Of a DNA stretch of 64,000 nt, positions 56,526 to 64,000 are shown piece by piece. Source of the DNA: Micromonospora sp. R77 (GTDB lineage Bacteria; Actinomycetota; Actinomycetes; Mycobacteriales; Micromonosporaceae); the NCBI RefSeq assembly GCF_022747945.1, contig NZ_JALDST010000001.1:4216001-4280000 (forward strand). Direction: 5' to 3'. How positions within the stretch are numbered: the first letter of the stretch is position 1; each line of letters starts with the position of its first letter. A program made the position numbers and the translations under genes. A model generated the notes under the pieces. It made no database searches, had not been told where the DNA came from, and saw only the letters and a list, made by a program, of their open reading frames with translations.

Positions 56526-58042
56526 GTGCCTTCTCCCGTCCTCAGGTGGATGGCCTCCGCGACGTCGCCCCCGTCGGGGCGGTCCCGCCCGTCGAGGTCG
56601 GCGATGGTCCAGGCGAGCCGGATGACCCGGTCGAAACCGCGGGCGGAGAGCGACCCGGAGTCGAGTCGCCCGCGCAGTTCGCGGGTGTCCCGGGCGGGCA
56701 GCCGCCACGGCGGACGACGCAGGTGGGGGCCGGGGATCTCCGCGTTCAGCCGGTGGCCGGTGACCGCCCAGCGGGTGGCGGCGGCCTGTCGCGCGGTGGC
56801 CACCCGGGCGGCCACGGCGGCGGACGACTCGCACGTGTCGCCGGCCGACAGCAGCTCCGCCGCCCGGACCGGGGGCAGTCGCACCTGGACGTCGACCCGG
56901 TCCAGCAGCGGTCCCGAGAGCCGGCCGAGATAGCGGCGCCGGGCCAGCGGGCTGCACTCGCAGTACGCGTCCCCGGCGGGCTTGGCGCAGGGACAGGGGT
57001 TCGCGGCCAGCACCAGCTGCGTCCGGGCCGGATATTCCGTCCCGCCCCCGGCGCGGTGGAGCTGGATCCGGCCGTTCTCCAGCGGCTGCCGCAACGCCTC
57101 CAGCGCCGCCTTGCTGAACTCGGGCGCCTCGTCGAGGAAGAGCACTCCGCGGTGGGCCAGCGACACCGCGCCGGGACGGGCCAGCCCCGACCCGCCGCCG
57201 ACCAGGGACGGCACCGTCGCGGTGTGGTGCGGCGCCTGGAACGGGGGCCGACGCAGCAACCGGCCGCCCGGGGGCAGCAGCCCGGCCACGGAGTGCAGCG
57301 CGGAGACCTCCAGGGCGGTCTCGTCGTCCAGCTCGGGCAGGATCGAGGGCAGCCGCTCGGCGAGCATGGTCTTGCCCGCGCCGGGCGGCCCGAGCAGGGC
57401 CAGATGGTGCCCACCGGCGGCGGCCACCTCCAGGGCCCGCCGGCCGAGCTGCTGCCCGGCCACGTCGCTCAGGTCGGGGCCGCCGGGGGCGGCGGTCGCC
57501 GGCGCGGTCGGCGGCTCGATCAGCGGGGTGCCGTCGCGGACGAAGGCGACGAGCCGGTGCAGGGTGTCCACGGCCCGTACTCGGATCCCGGGGATGACCG
57601 CGGCCTCGGCCGCGTTGTCGACCGGCACGACGACCCGGGCGAAGCCCGCCCGAGCGGCGGCGGCGACCATCGGCAGGACGCCCCGGACCGGCCGGACCGT
57701 ACCGTCGAGCCCGAGTTCGCCGAGGACCACGGTGCGCTCGACCGGCAGCAGCGGCAGCTCGCCGGAGCCGCCCAGCACCGCCACGGCGATAGCCAGGTCG
57801 AACGCCGAGCCGTACTTGGGCAGCGTGGCCGGGAGCAGGTTGAGGGTGATCCGCCGGTTGGGCCACTTCTCGCCCGAGTTCACGATGGCGGCGCGGACCC
57901 GGTCACGGGCCTCGTGCAGCGCGGTGTCGGGCAGCCCCGAAATGACCACCGCCGGCAGCCCGGGCGCCAGGTCGGCCTCCACCTCCACCACGTGCCCGGT
58001 CACCCCGACCAGCCCCACGCAGATCACCTTGGCGTAGCTCAT
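56522..58042 (-). CDS. comM: YifB/ComM-family AAA+ ATPase (Mg-chelatase-like)
   Basis: ComM-type hexameric helicases promote branch migration during natural transformation. The ATG at 58042 (MSYAKVICVGLVG) gives 506 residues. The N-terminal ChlI/Lon-like domain (PGLPAVVISGLPDTALHEARDRV, residues 28-50) is followed by the AAA core with GPPGAGKT (218-225), the Walker B FLDEAPEF and the sensor LAANPCPC. A cysteine cluster (CPCAKPAGDAYCEC) follows, typical of the family, and the C-terminal Mg_chelatase_C domain has TIADLDGRD. It lies between yraN and dprA. Confidence 0.95.
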   Translation of the reverse strand: MSYAKVICVGLVGVTGHVVEVEADLAPGLPAVVISGLPDTALHEARDRVRAAIVNSGEKWPNRRITLNLLPATLPKYGSAFDLAIAVAVLGGSGELPLLPVERTVVLGELGLDGTVRPVRGVLPMVAAAARAGFARVVVPVDNAAEAAVIPGIRVRAVDTLHRLVAFVRDGTPLIEPPTAPATAAPGGPDLSDVAGQQLGRRALEVAAAGGHHLALLGPPGAGKTMLAERLPSILPELDDETALEVSALHSVAGLLPPGGRLLRRPPFQAPHHTATVPSLVGGGSGLARPGAVSLAHRGVLFLDEAPEFSKAALEALRQPLENGRIQLHRAGGGTEYPARTQLVLAANPCPCAKPAGDAYCECSPLARRRYLGRLSGPLLDRVDVQVRLPPVRAAELLSAGDTCESSAAVAARVATARQAAATRWAVTGHRLNAEIPGPHLRRPPWRLPARDTRELRGRLDSGSLSARGFDRVIRLAWTIADLDGRDRPDGGDVAEAIHLRTGEGT

Positions 58043-58044
58043 GG

Positions 58045-58404
58045 TCAGAACGCGCCCTTGAGGTGTTCGACCCGGGCCGCGCCGGCACCGGCCAGGCGGA
58101 CCGCCAGGACGTCGAACCGCACCTCGTCGGCGGTGGTGCCGGTCTCCGCCAGCCAACGGGCCGCCAGGCCGCGCAGCCGGCGCGCCTTGGCCGGCACCAC
58201 CGCCTCCGCCGGGGTGCCGAAGTCATCGGTACGGCGGGTCTTCACCTCGCAGAACGCCAGCACCTCGCCGTCGAAGGCGATGATGTCGATCTCGCCGTCG
58301 GGGCAGCGCCAGTTCCGGGCGACCGGCCGCAGCCCCGCCTCGATCAGGTGTCGCAGGGCGCACCGCTCGCCGTACGCGCCGACGGCCTGGTTCCGCTTCG
58401 TCAT
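58045..58404 (-). CDS. YraN family (UPF0102) nuclease-like protein
   Basis: The ATG at 58404 gives 119 residues starting TKRNQAVGAYGERCA. The PD-(D/E)xK-like core shows NWRCPDGEIDIIAFDG and LAFCEVKTRRTDDFG, the UPF0102 signature. The family is related to Holliday-junction resolvases, but an enzymatic role is not established. It is two bases upstream of comM and forms the conserved yraN-comM-dprA operon (Rv2898c-Rv2896c). Confidence 0.94.
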   Translation of the reverse strand: MTKRNQAVGAYGERCALRHLIEAGLRPVARNWRCPDGEIDIIAFDGEVLAFCEVKTRRTDDFGTPAEAVVPAKARRLRGLAARWLAETGTTADEVRFDVLAVRLAGAGAARVEHLKGAF

Positions 58405-58638
58405 GGCGTCCACGGTGCGGACCGGCCGGGCCCGCGTGCCGCCCCGGGGCGGCGACCTGTGGACGACGGACCCGCCTGTGGACAGCCGGACGATCATGCG
58501 GGTGGCGTGCTATGCGACCGGGCCGACCGTCACGCTGCGTGTGCCCGCGATGACCCTCCTCGTGCCGGAATGACCGGGACGCTCGTCACCCACCGGGGCG
58601 GATGGCGCGCGTGGAGCGGGTCGCATACCGTGCCGGTC

Positions 58639-59713
58639 GTGGACGGACGACGGAGCTTTCCCGACGATCAGCAGGGGTCGCGCTGGAGCGACCGGGGGTA
58701 CCCCGAGGGGGACTGGCGCGGCACGGACGACTCCCGCTACCGCGACGACGACTTCCGTGCCCCGGAGCAGCGTGGCGGCACCGACGAGGGCCGGTACGCC
58801 GACGCCCCGCCCCGGTACGGCGACACGGGACGCTTCGGCGCGGCCGACCCGCTCGGCGACGTACGCCAGGAGACCGAGGGTTACCGCGGCCGTTCCCGTC
58901 GGGGCGAGCCGGACCCCTCGGAGGTCTCCGGCGAGCTGCCCGGCGAGCGCGGTGGCCGCCGGGCGGCCCGGGAGAGCGCGGACCCGCTCGGGCTCGGTGG
59001 CCTCGCGCGAGACGGCCGACCCGCTCGGTACGGACCGGACGTCCGACGCACCGCGGCCCGCTCCGCTCGGCGGCTACCCGATCGTCGAGCCGTCCCGCCC
59101 GGACGGGTCGGCGCACGGCGCCCTCGGCGTCGTTGACGGTCGGTGACCGGCCGTCCGGTCCGACGCCCCTCATCGTCGGCGAGCGGCCGTCCGGCCCCGC
59201 CCCGGCGGGCCCTGCCCCTCCGGCCCCGCCCCGTTCGGCGCGGGCGAGCGGCCGGGCGGTGGGCCGGTGTTCGGCGCGGGTGAGCAGCCGGCCGGCGCGG
59301 CAGGGTTCGGGGAGCAGCCAGCCGGCCCGCCCACCGTGCACCCGCTGGACCTGCCGACCGGACCCATGCCGGCGGTCCTGCCCCGTCCGGACGGGCCGCC
59401 GCCGGGCGACGGGGTCTACCGGACCCGCCGGCCGGCGCTGGCCGTGCTGCTGGCGGTGCTGGTGCTGGTCTTCGAGGTCCCCGCGCTGCGGGTGCTGCTG
59501 CACGGCCTGCTCGGTGACCCGGTGTCGGCGTCGCACGTCGTGGTCGGCACCTTCCTGGTGGCCGGCCTGCCGATCTTCGCGGCCGGCCTGTACGGGCTGC
59601 GCACCGGCGGGTTGGCCCTGGCCGACGGCTCGCGGGGCTGGTTGCGCCCGCCGACGGCGTACCTGACCGTCGGGCTGGTGCTCTTCGTGGCGGCGGCCCT
59701 CGCGGTCGGCTGA
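58639..59713 (+). CDS. hypothetical membrane protein with disordered N-terminus, multiple frame changes
   Basis: The first ~125 residues (from GTG 58639, [18 protein letters not shown]) are Asp/Arg/Gly-rich and disordered. After RESADPLG the frame changes, and similar text ([27 protein letters not shown]) continues in another frame. A third frame carries repeats of the type [16 protein letters not shown]. The last frame (from about 59267) reads [16 protein letters not shown] and then three transmembrane helices ([51 protein letters not shown]). I infer one gene for a three-helix membrane protein with a long cytoplasmic tail, broken by several base losses. Family unknown. Confidence 0.55.
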
Positions 59714-59728
59714 GCCCACCAGCCGCAG

Positions 59729-59786
59729 GTGTTAACAGGGGCCCCTTCCTATGCGAAATGCGTTAAGAAGGGGCCCCTCCTTACAC
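59729..59786 (-). repeat. 58-bp GGGGCCCC intergenic repeat, copy C
   Basis: This copy reads in the opposite orientation to copies A and B (its complement starts GTGTAAGGAGGGGCCCC and ends GGGGCCCCTGTTAACAC). It is exactly 58 bp and begins 15 bp after the preceding stop codon. Confidence 0.85.
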
Positions 59787-59984
59787 CCGAAGGGTGCGCG
59801 TACACTGGTCAACCGGCGACCGCCTCGTGCGGTCGACCTCGCGCGCCCTCTCCACGGTTCGTCGTGGGGCGACGGCTCCCTGGTCCCGATCCCGTTCGGG
59901 CCCACCATGGCCGGCGACCAGGCGCCAGGACGCCCGGCCACCGGCCGGACGTGACAAACCAGGGATCTTGAGGAGTACCCCACC

Positions 59985-60866
59985 ATGGCCGTCGTGACCA
60001 TGCGTCAGCTGCTGGAGAGCGGTGTCCACTTCGGGCACCAGACCCGGCGCTGGAACCCGAAGATGAAGCGCTTCATCATGACGGAGCGCAACGGCATCTA
60101 CATCATCGACCTGCGCCAGACCCTCGACTACATCGAGAAGGCGTACGACTTCGTGCGGGGCACCGTCGCCGAGGGTGGCAGCATCCTCTTCGTCGGCACC
60201 AAGAAGCAGGCGCAGGAGGCCATCGCCGAGCAGGCGACCCGGGTCGGCCAGCCGTACGTCAACCACCGCTGGCTCGGCGGCATGCTGACCAACTTCCAGA
60301 CGGTGTACAAGCGCCTTCAGCGGATGAAGGAGCTGGAGGCCCTGGGTGACCTGAGCGGCACCGCCGCCGGTTACACCAAGAAGGAGACCCTGCAGCTCTC
60401 CCGCGAGAAGATCAAGCTCACCAAGACCCTCGGTGGTCTGCGGGACATGCAGAAGCTCCCGGCCGCGGTGTGGATCGTCGACACCAAGAAGGAGCACATC
60501 GCCGTCGACGAGGCCCGCAAGCTGGGCATCCCGGTGATCGCGGTGCTCGACACCAACTGCGACCCCGACGAGGTCGACTTCCCGATCCCGGGCAACGACG
60601 ACGCGATCCGCTCGGCCGAGCTGCTGACCAAGGTCGTGGCCGCCGCCGTCGCCGACGGTCTGATCGCCCGCTCCGGCCGTCGTCGTGGTGGCGACGAGAA
60701 GCCCGAGCCGGGCCAGGTCGGCGCCGACGAGCCGCTGGCCGAGTGGGAGCGCGAGCTGCTGGAGCAGCCGAAGAAGGCCGACGAGCAGCCGGCGCAGGCC
60801 GCCGAGCAGCCCGCCCAGCCGACCGAGCAGCCCGCCGAGCAGCCGGCGACCGCCGCCGCGGAGTGA
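59985..60866 (+). CDS. rpsB: 30S ribosomal protein S2 with extended C-terminus
   Basis: S2 binds the 30S back and helps dock S1. The first ~230 residues are typical ([71 protein letters not shown]). Residues ~250-293 form an acidic Gln/Pro/Ala tail with repeated EQPAQ units, common in actinobacteria. It opens rpsB-tsf; the ~200-bp leader after the 58-bp repeat may carry autoregulatory structure, but none was proven. Confidence 0.97.
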   Translation: MAVVTMRQLLESGVHFGHQTRRWNPKMKRFIMTERNGIYIIDLRQTLDYIEKAYDFVRGTVAEGGSILFVGTKKQAQEAIAEQATRVGQPYVNHRWLGGMLTNFQTVYKRLQRMKELEALGDLSGTAAGYTKKETLQLSREKIKLTKTLGGLRDMQKLPAAVWIVDTKKEHIAVDEARKLGIPVIAVLDTNCDPDEVDFPIPGNDDAIRSAELLTKVVAAAVADGLIARSGRRRGGDEKPEPGQVGADEPLAEWERELLEQPKKADEQPAQAAEQPAQPTEQPAEQPATAAAE

Positions 60867-60880
60867 CCGCACCGTCGCGT

Positions 60881-60910
60881 CCCCGCCGTCCGTCCCGACG
60901 GGCGGCGGGG
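60881..60910 (+). terminator. hairpin between rpsB and tsf
   Basis: CCCCGCCG-t-CCGT pairs with ACGG-g-CGGCGGGG (60881-60893, 60898-60910), with a 4-nt loop. Since tsf is normally cotranscribed with rpsB, this is more likely a partial terminator or processing site that lowers tsf expression. Confidence 0.5.
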
Positions 60911-60997
60911 CGCGGCGGGTACGCCGGGCACGTCCGGCCCGGATCCGGGTAACCGGCACCCAGACCATCCCACCGACACGACACCGAAGAGAGAGTC

Positions 60998-61825
60998 ATG
61001 TCCAACTTCACCGCCGCGGACGTCAAGAAGCTCCGCGACCTCACCGGCGCCGGCATGATGGACTCCAAGAAGGCGCTGACCGAGGCTGAGGGCGACTTCG
61101 ACAAGGCCATCGAGATCCTGCGCGTCAAGGGCGCCAAGGACGTCGGCAAGCGGGCCGGCCGCACCGCCGCCAACGGTCTGGTCGCGCACTCCGGCAAGGC
61201 GCTGCTCGAGCTCAACTGCGAGACCGACTTCGTCGCCAAGAACGACGCCTTCATCGCCCTGGCCCAGCAGCTCGTCGAGCACGGCGAGCGCAGCGGCGCC
61301 GGCACCGCCGAGGAGCTGCTGGCCAGCTCGATCGACGGCAAGCCGGTCGCCGACCTGATCCAGGAGCAGTCCGCCAAGATCGGCGAGAAGCTGGTGCTGA
61401 ACCGCTTCGCCAAGCTGGACGGCACCACCGCGGTCTACCTGCACCGCAAGAGCCAGGACCTGCCGCCGGCGGTCGGCGTGCTGGTCGAGTACGCCGGCAA
61501 GACCGACGAGGCCGGTGACGCCGACGCCCGCGCCGTGGCCATGCAGATCGCCGCGATGCGCCCGAAGTACCTCACCCGGGACGAGGTGCCGGCCGAGGTC
61601 GTCGAGTCCGAGCGGCGCATCGCCGAGCAGACCGCCCGCGAGGAGAACAAGCCCGAGGCGGCGCTGCCGAAGATCGTCGAGGGCCGGGTGAACTCCTTCT
61701 TCAAGGACTACGTCCTGGTCGAGCAGGCGTCGGTCGCCGACAACAAGAAGACGGTGAAGCAGGTGCTGGCCGACGCCGGCATCGAGGTCACCCGCTTCCT
61801 GCGGTTCGAGGTCGGCCAGGCCTGA
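60998..61825 (+). CDS. tsf: elongation factor Ts
   Basis: EF-Ts regenerates EF-Tu-GTP. The 275-residue protein starts with the UBA-like domain ([24 protein letters not shown]). The essential TDFVAKN motif is in [15 protein letters not shown], and the core and C-terminal helices follow ([19 protein letters not shown]). The ATG at 60998 is preceded by GAGAGAG. Conserved length. Confidence 0.97.
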   Translation: MSNFTAADVKKLRDLTGAGMMDSKKALTEAEGDFDKAIEILRVKGAKDVGKRAGRTAANGLVAHSGKALLELNCETDFVAKNDAFIALAQQLVEHGERSGAGTAEELLASSIDGKPVADLIQEQSAKIGEKLVLNRFAKLDGTTAVYLHRKSQDLPPAVGVLVEYAGKTDEAGDADARAVAMQIAAMRPKYLTRDEVPAEVVESERRIAEQTAREENKPEAALPKIVEGRVNSFFKDYVLVEQASVADNKKTVKQVLADAGIEVTRFLRFEVGQA

Positions 61826-61870
61826 GCCGCCGGATCGGGCGCATGACGCGTCCGTGGGCAGGGAACCAAG

Positions 61871-61916
61871 GACGAGGAGGCCCGGTGTACGTGACAGGCA
61901 CCGCGGCCTCCTCGTC
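61871..61916 (+). terminator. hairpin between tsf and pyrH
   Basis: GACGAGGAGGCC (61871-61882) is the exact complement of 61905-61916, with an inner GGTG/CACC extension. It lies 45 bp after the tsf stop and probably ends the rpsB-tsf transcript. Confidence 0.7.
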
Positions 61917-61987
61917 ACATAGGGTCGGCAAGGGCAGCTACGCGGTACGCGGCGCACGTGCGGTGCGCGACGGGAAGGGCGGGTCGG

Positions 61988-62755
61988 ATGACGCAGGTTG
62001 TGAGTGACCGGAGCCTGGCGGCGGATGATCCCACCGCCCCGCCGCCCGGCCGGGCGCGTCGGGTGGTGCTGAAGCTCTCCGGCGAGGTCTTCGGCGGCGG
62101 CGCGATCGGTGTCGACCCGGACGTCGTGCAGGCCATCGCCCGGCAGATCGCCACCGTGGTCCGCCGCGGCGTGCAGGTCTCCGTGGTGGTCGGCGGCGGC
62201 AACTTCTTCCGCGGCGCGGGGCTGCAGAAGCGGGGCATGGACCGGGCCCGGGCCGACTACATGGGCATGCTCGGCACGGTGATGAACTGCCTCGCGCTCC
62301 AGGACTTCCTGGAGAAGGAGGGCATCGAGACCCGGGTGCAGAGCGCGATCACCATGGCCCAGGTCGCCGAGCCGTACATCCCGCTGCGGGCGATCCGGCA
62401 CCTGGAGAAGGGCCGTGTGGTCATCTTCGGTGCGGGCGCCGGCATGCCCTACTTCTCCACCGACACGGTGGCGGCCCAGCGCGCGCTGGAGATCCGCGCC
62501 GACGTGGTGCTGATGAGCAAGAACGGCGTGGACGCCGTCTACACCGCCGACCCCCGGGTCGACCCCACGGCCAGCAAGCTCGACTCGATCACCTTCTCCG
62601 AGGTGCTGCGCCGCAACCTGCGGGTGGCCGACGCCGCGGCGTTCAGCCTCTGCATGGAGAACGGCCTGCCGATGCTGGTCTTCGGCGCACAGGGCGACGA
62701 CACGATCGTCCGCGCCGTCAGTGGCGAGAAGATCGGCACCCTGATCACCGCCTGA
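61988..62755 (+). CDS. pyrH: uridylate kinase
   Basis: PyrH phosphorylates UMP to UDP and is allosterically controlled by GTP and UTP. The ATG at 61988 gives 255 residues. A ~23-residue N-terminal extension precedes [14 protein letters not shown]. Then come [39 protein letters not shown] and [15 protein letters not shown], all typical of the bacterial hexameric enzyme. It is followed 81 bp later by frr. Confidence 0.96.
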   Translation: MTQVVSDRSLAADDPTAPPPGRARRVVLKLSGEVFGGGAIGVDPDVVQAIARQIATVVRRGVQVSVVVGGGNFFRGAGLQKRGMDRARADYMGMLGTVMNCLALQDFLEKEGIETRVQSAITMAQVAEPYIPLRAIRHLEKGRVVIFGAGAGMPYFSTDTVAAQRALEIRADVVLMSKNGVDAVYTADPRVDPTASKLDSITFSEVLRRNLRVADAAAFSLCMENGLPMLVFGAQGDDTIVRAVSGEKIGTLITA

Positions 62756-62836
62756 CCGGCTCCGCCGACGACAGCGGCCCTCCCCACGACATCCCGCAGA
62801 GCCCACGACGAGCACAAGAAGGAGGCGAGGAGACCG

Positions 62837-63394
62837 GTGATCGACGACACCCTCCTCGAAGCCGAGGAGAAGATGGAGCGTGCCATCGAGCACGCCAAGG
62901 AGGAGTTCGGCGCCATCCGCACCGGTCGCGCCAACGCCGCCATGTTCTCCAAGGTCATCATCGACTACTACGGCAGCCCCACCCCGCTGCCCCAGATGGC
63001 GTCCATCGGCGTTCCCGAGCCGCGCATGGTGATCATCAAGCCGTACGACAACTCGCAGATCAACGCCATGGAAAAGGCGATCCGCGACTCGGACCTCGGC
63101 GTGAACCCGAACAACGAGGGCAACCAGCTGCGCATCCTGCTGCCGCAGATGACCGAGGAGCGGCGGCGCGAGATGATCAAGGTCGCCCGGCACAAGGGTG
63201 AGGAGGCCAAGGTGGCCGTCCGCAACATCCGCCGCAAGGGCAAGGAAGAGCTGGACCGCCTCGTCAAGGACGGCGAGGTCGGCGAGGACGAGGGCCGCCG
63301 CGCCGAGAAGGAGCTGGACGACCTGACCCAGCGCTTCGTCGCCATGGTCGACGAGCTGGTCAAGCACAAGGAAGCCGAGCTGCTCGAGGTCTGA
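62837..63394 (+). CDS. frr: ribosome recycling factor
   Basis: RRF splits post-termination ribosomes with EF-G. The GTG at 62837 gives 185 residues, the standard length. The sequence shows [54 protein letters not shown] and a C-terminal helical [33 protein letters not shown] upstream provides a strong ribosome-binding site. Confidence 0.97.
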   Translation: MIDDTLLEAEEKMERAIEHAKEEFGAIRTGRANAAMFSKVIIDYYGSPTPLPQMASIGVPEPRMVIIKPYDNSQINAMEKAIRDSDLGVNPNNEGNQLRILLPQMTEERRREMIKVARHKGEEAKVAVRNIRRKGKEELDRLVKDGEVGEDEGRRAEKELDDLTQRFVAMVDELVKHKEAELLEV

Positions 63395-63411
63395 GCGCCC
63401 GACGACCCACC

Positions 63412-63454
63412 CGGCACCGGGCCCGCCGCCTCCCGCGCGGCGGACCCGGTGCCG
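63412..63454 (+). terminator. strong hairpin after frr
   Basis: CGGCACCGGG-c-CCGCCGC pairs with GCGGCGG-a-CCCGGTGCCG (63412-63429, 63437-63454), a 17-bp stem with one internal mismatch. It starts 18 bp after the frr stop. Confidence 0.75.
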
Positions 63455-63650
63455 TCGTCGTGCCGGGGCCAGCGTCCGCCGTGCCGGGTTCCCCGGTGCA
63501 GTAGGCTCGGCACGATTCCCGACCACCACCGGGTGAACGGCGGGGGTCACCCGGCCGTCGGGCCGGTCAACCGGAACTTCGCACGCCTGTAGGGGATGTC
63601 TTGGTCTTGCGTCATGTGGTGGCACTCGTACCGCGTCCGCTCGGTGCGTG

Positions 63651-64000
63651 ATGTCCCACCCCGACCCCTACGGCGCCACCGATCCCCGCGGCTGGGACCG
63701 GCCGGACCGACCGCCCGCGCTGCCCTGGCCGGAGACCGACCTGGAGCCGGGTCCGCGGCGGCGGCCGGGCGGCAACCCTGAGGCGTACGCCGAGCCGCAG
63801 CGCCGGCCCCGGCCGACGGCGGACCCGTACGCCGAGCCGTACGCCCGACCCGACGTCGACCGGCACGAGCCGCCCCGCGCCGGCCACCCCGCCCCGTACA
63901 CCGGGCAGCTCGGCGGGCCCGACGAGCACCCCGGGGCGTACGACGAGCGCGCCGGCCGGGTCGACGGCCGCTCCGGGCGCGACCGGGACGACCACGACGG
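63651..64000 (+). CDS. N-terminal part of a probable phosphatidate cytidylyltransferase (CdsA)
   Basis: An open frame from the ATG at 63651 (MSHPDPYGATDPRGWDRPD) runs to the window edge without a stop. The ~116 residues present are disordered and rich in Pro, Tyr, Arg, Asp and Gly (EAYAEPQRRP, ADPYAEPYARP). No CdsA domain is visible yet. The assignment rests on gene order: in actinobacteria cdsA follows frr, and its product often has a long disordered N-terminus. Membrane helices should appear just beyond the window if this is right. Confidence 0.6.
   Translation, partial: MSHPDPYGATDPRGWDRPDRPPALPWPETDLEPGPRRRPGGNPEAYAEPQRRPRPTADPYAEPYARPDVDRHEPPRAGHPAPYTGQLGGPDEHPGAYDERAGRVDGRSGRDRDDHD

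Noticed and set aside
59790..59984. S2 autoregulatory leader or riboswitch before rpsB
   Set aside because: The leader is long, but I could not identify a conserved secondary structure by eye.

Overview
The window is high-GC actinobacterial chromosome, most likely from the Micromonosporaceae (Micromonospora or a close relative). GTG starts are frequent, stop/start overlaps of the ATGA/GTGA type are common, and the core gene order is that of the actinobacterial stretch which in Mycobacterium tuberculosis runs from the DAK gene upstream of recG down to cdsA. I saw no prophage, insertion sequence, CRISPR array, tRNA or rRNA.

Layout. 1-10.9 kb: end of a FakA/DAK gene, recG, a serine hydrolase, an LPXTG wall protein, rsmD-coaD, a SepIVA-like coiled-coil protein, DUF177-rpmF-plsX-rnc-mutM. 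11.1-18 kb (accessory): an MMPL exporter, an MFS transporter, a GH114 lipoprotein, a CAP-domain protein with 18-residue repeats, and a tiny coiled-coil protein. 18.1-30.4 kb: smc and a HAD phosphatase, then accessory genes on the minus strand (two tandem DinB/DUF664 genes, a UspA protein, an EmrB-type exporter with its MarR repressor, a PhoD-like phosphoesterase), then ftsY and an aminoglycoside-phosphotransferase-fold kinase. 30.4-34.7 kb: the nitrogen operon amt-glnK-glnD with a GlnR-type box. 34.7-43.3 kb: a two-component pair, ffh, a Uma2 nuclease, an amidohydrolase, a TetR regulator, a ProRS of the archaeal/eukaryotic-like type, and a DUF402 protein. 43.5-49.5 kb: rpsP-khpA-rimM-trmD-rplS-lepB-lepB-NUDIX-rnhB-DUF2469. 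49.5-53.4 kb (accessory): a sulfite-oxidase-like enzyme with a methyltransferase, an M23 peptidase and a class V aminotransferase. 53.5-58.4 kb: xerC, a small unknown gene, dprA-comM-yraN. 58.6-64 kb: a membrane protein, then rpsB-tsf-pyrH-frr and the start of cdsA.

How the genes work together. Most core genes serve translation and protein export (ribosomal proteins S16, L19, L32, S2; EF-Ts; RRF; RimM; TrmD; RsmD; SRP and its receptor; signal peptidases), chromosome maintenance (RecG, MutM, SMC, XerC, DprA, RNase HII) and nitrogen sensing. The accessory blocks are mainly transporters with local regulators and exported wall or surface proteins.

Two cross-cutting observations matter most. First, at least nine conserved coding positions in six loci (fakA, rnc/mutM junction, MMPL, smc, glnD, xerC) need one added base to restore the frame. 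Several lie in short G or C runs, so base-calling loss in the assembly is more likely than gene decay. Second, the intergenic regions carry a 58-bp GGGGCCCC repeat in three copies, a pair of related GGAAAG/CTTTCC hairpins (one with 26-bp perfect arms), a candidate GlnR box and a paired palindromic MarR operator.
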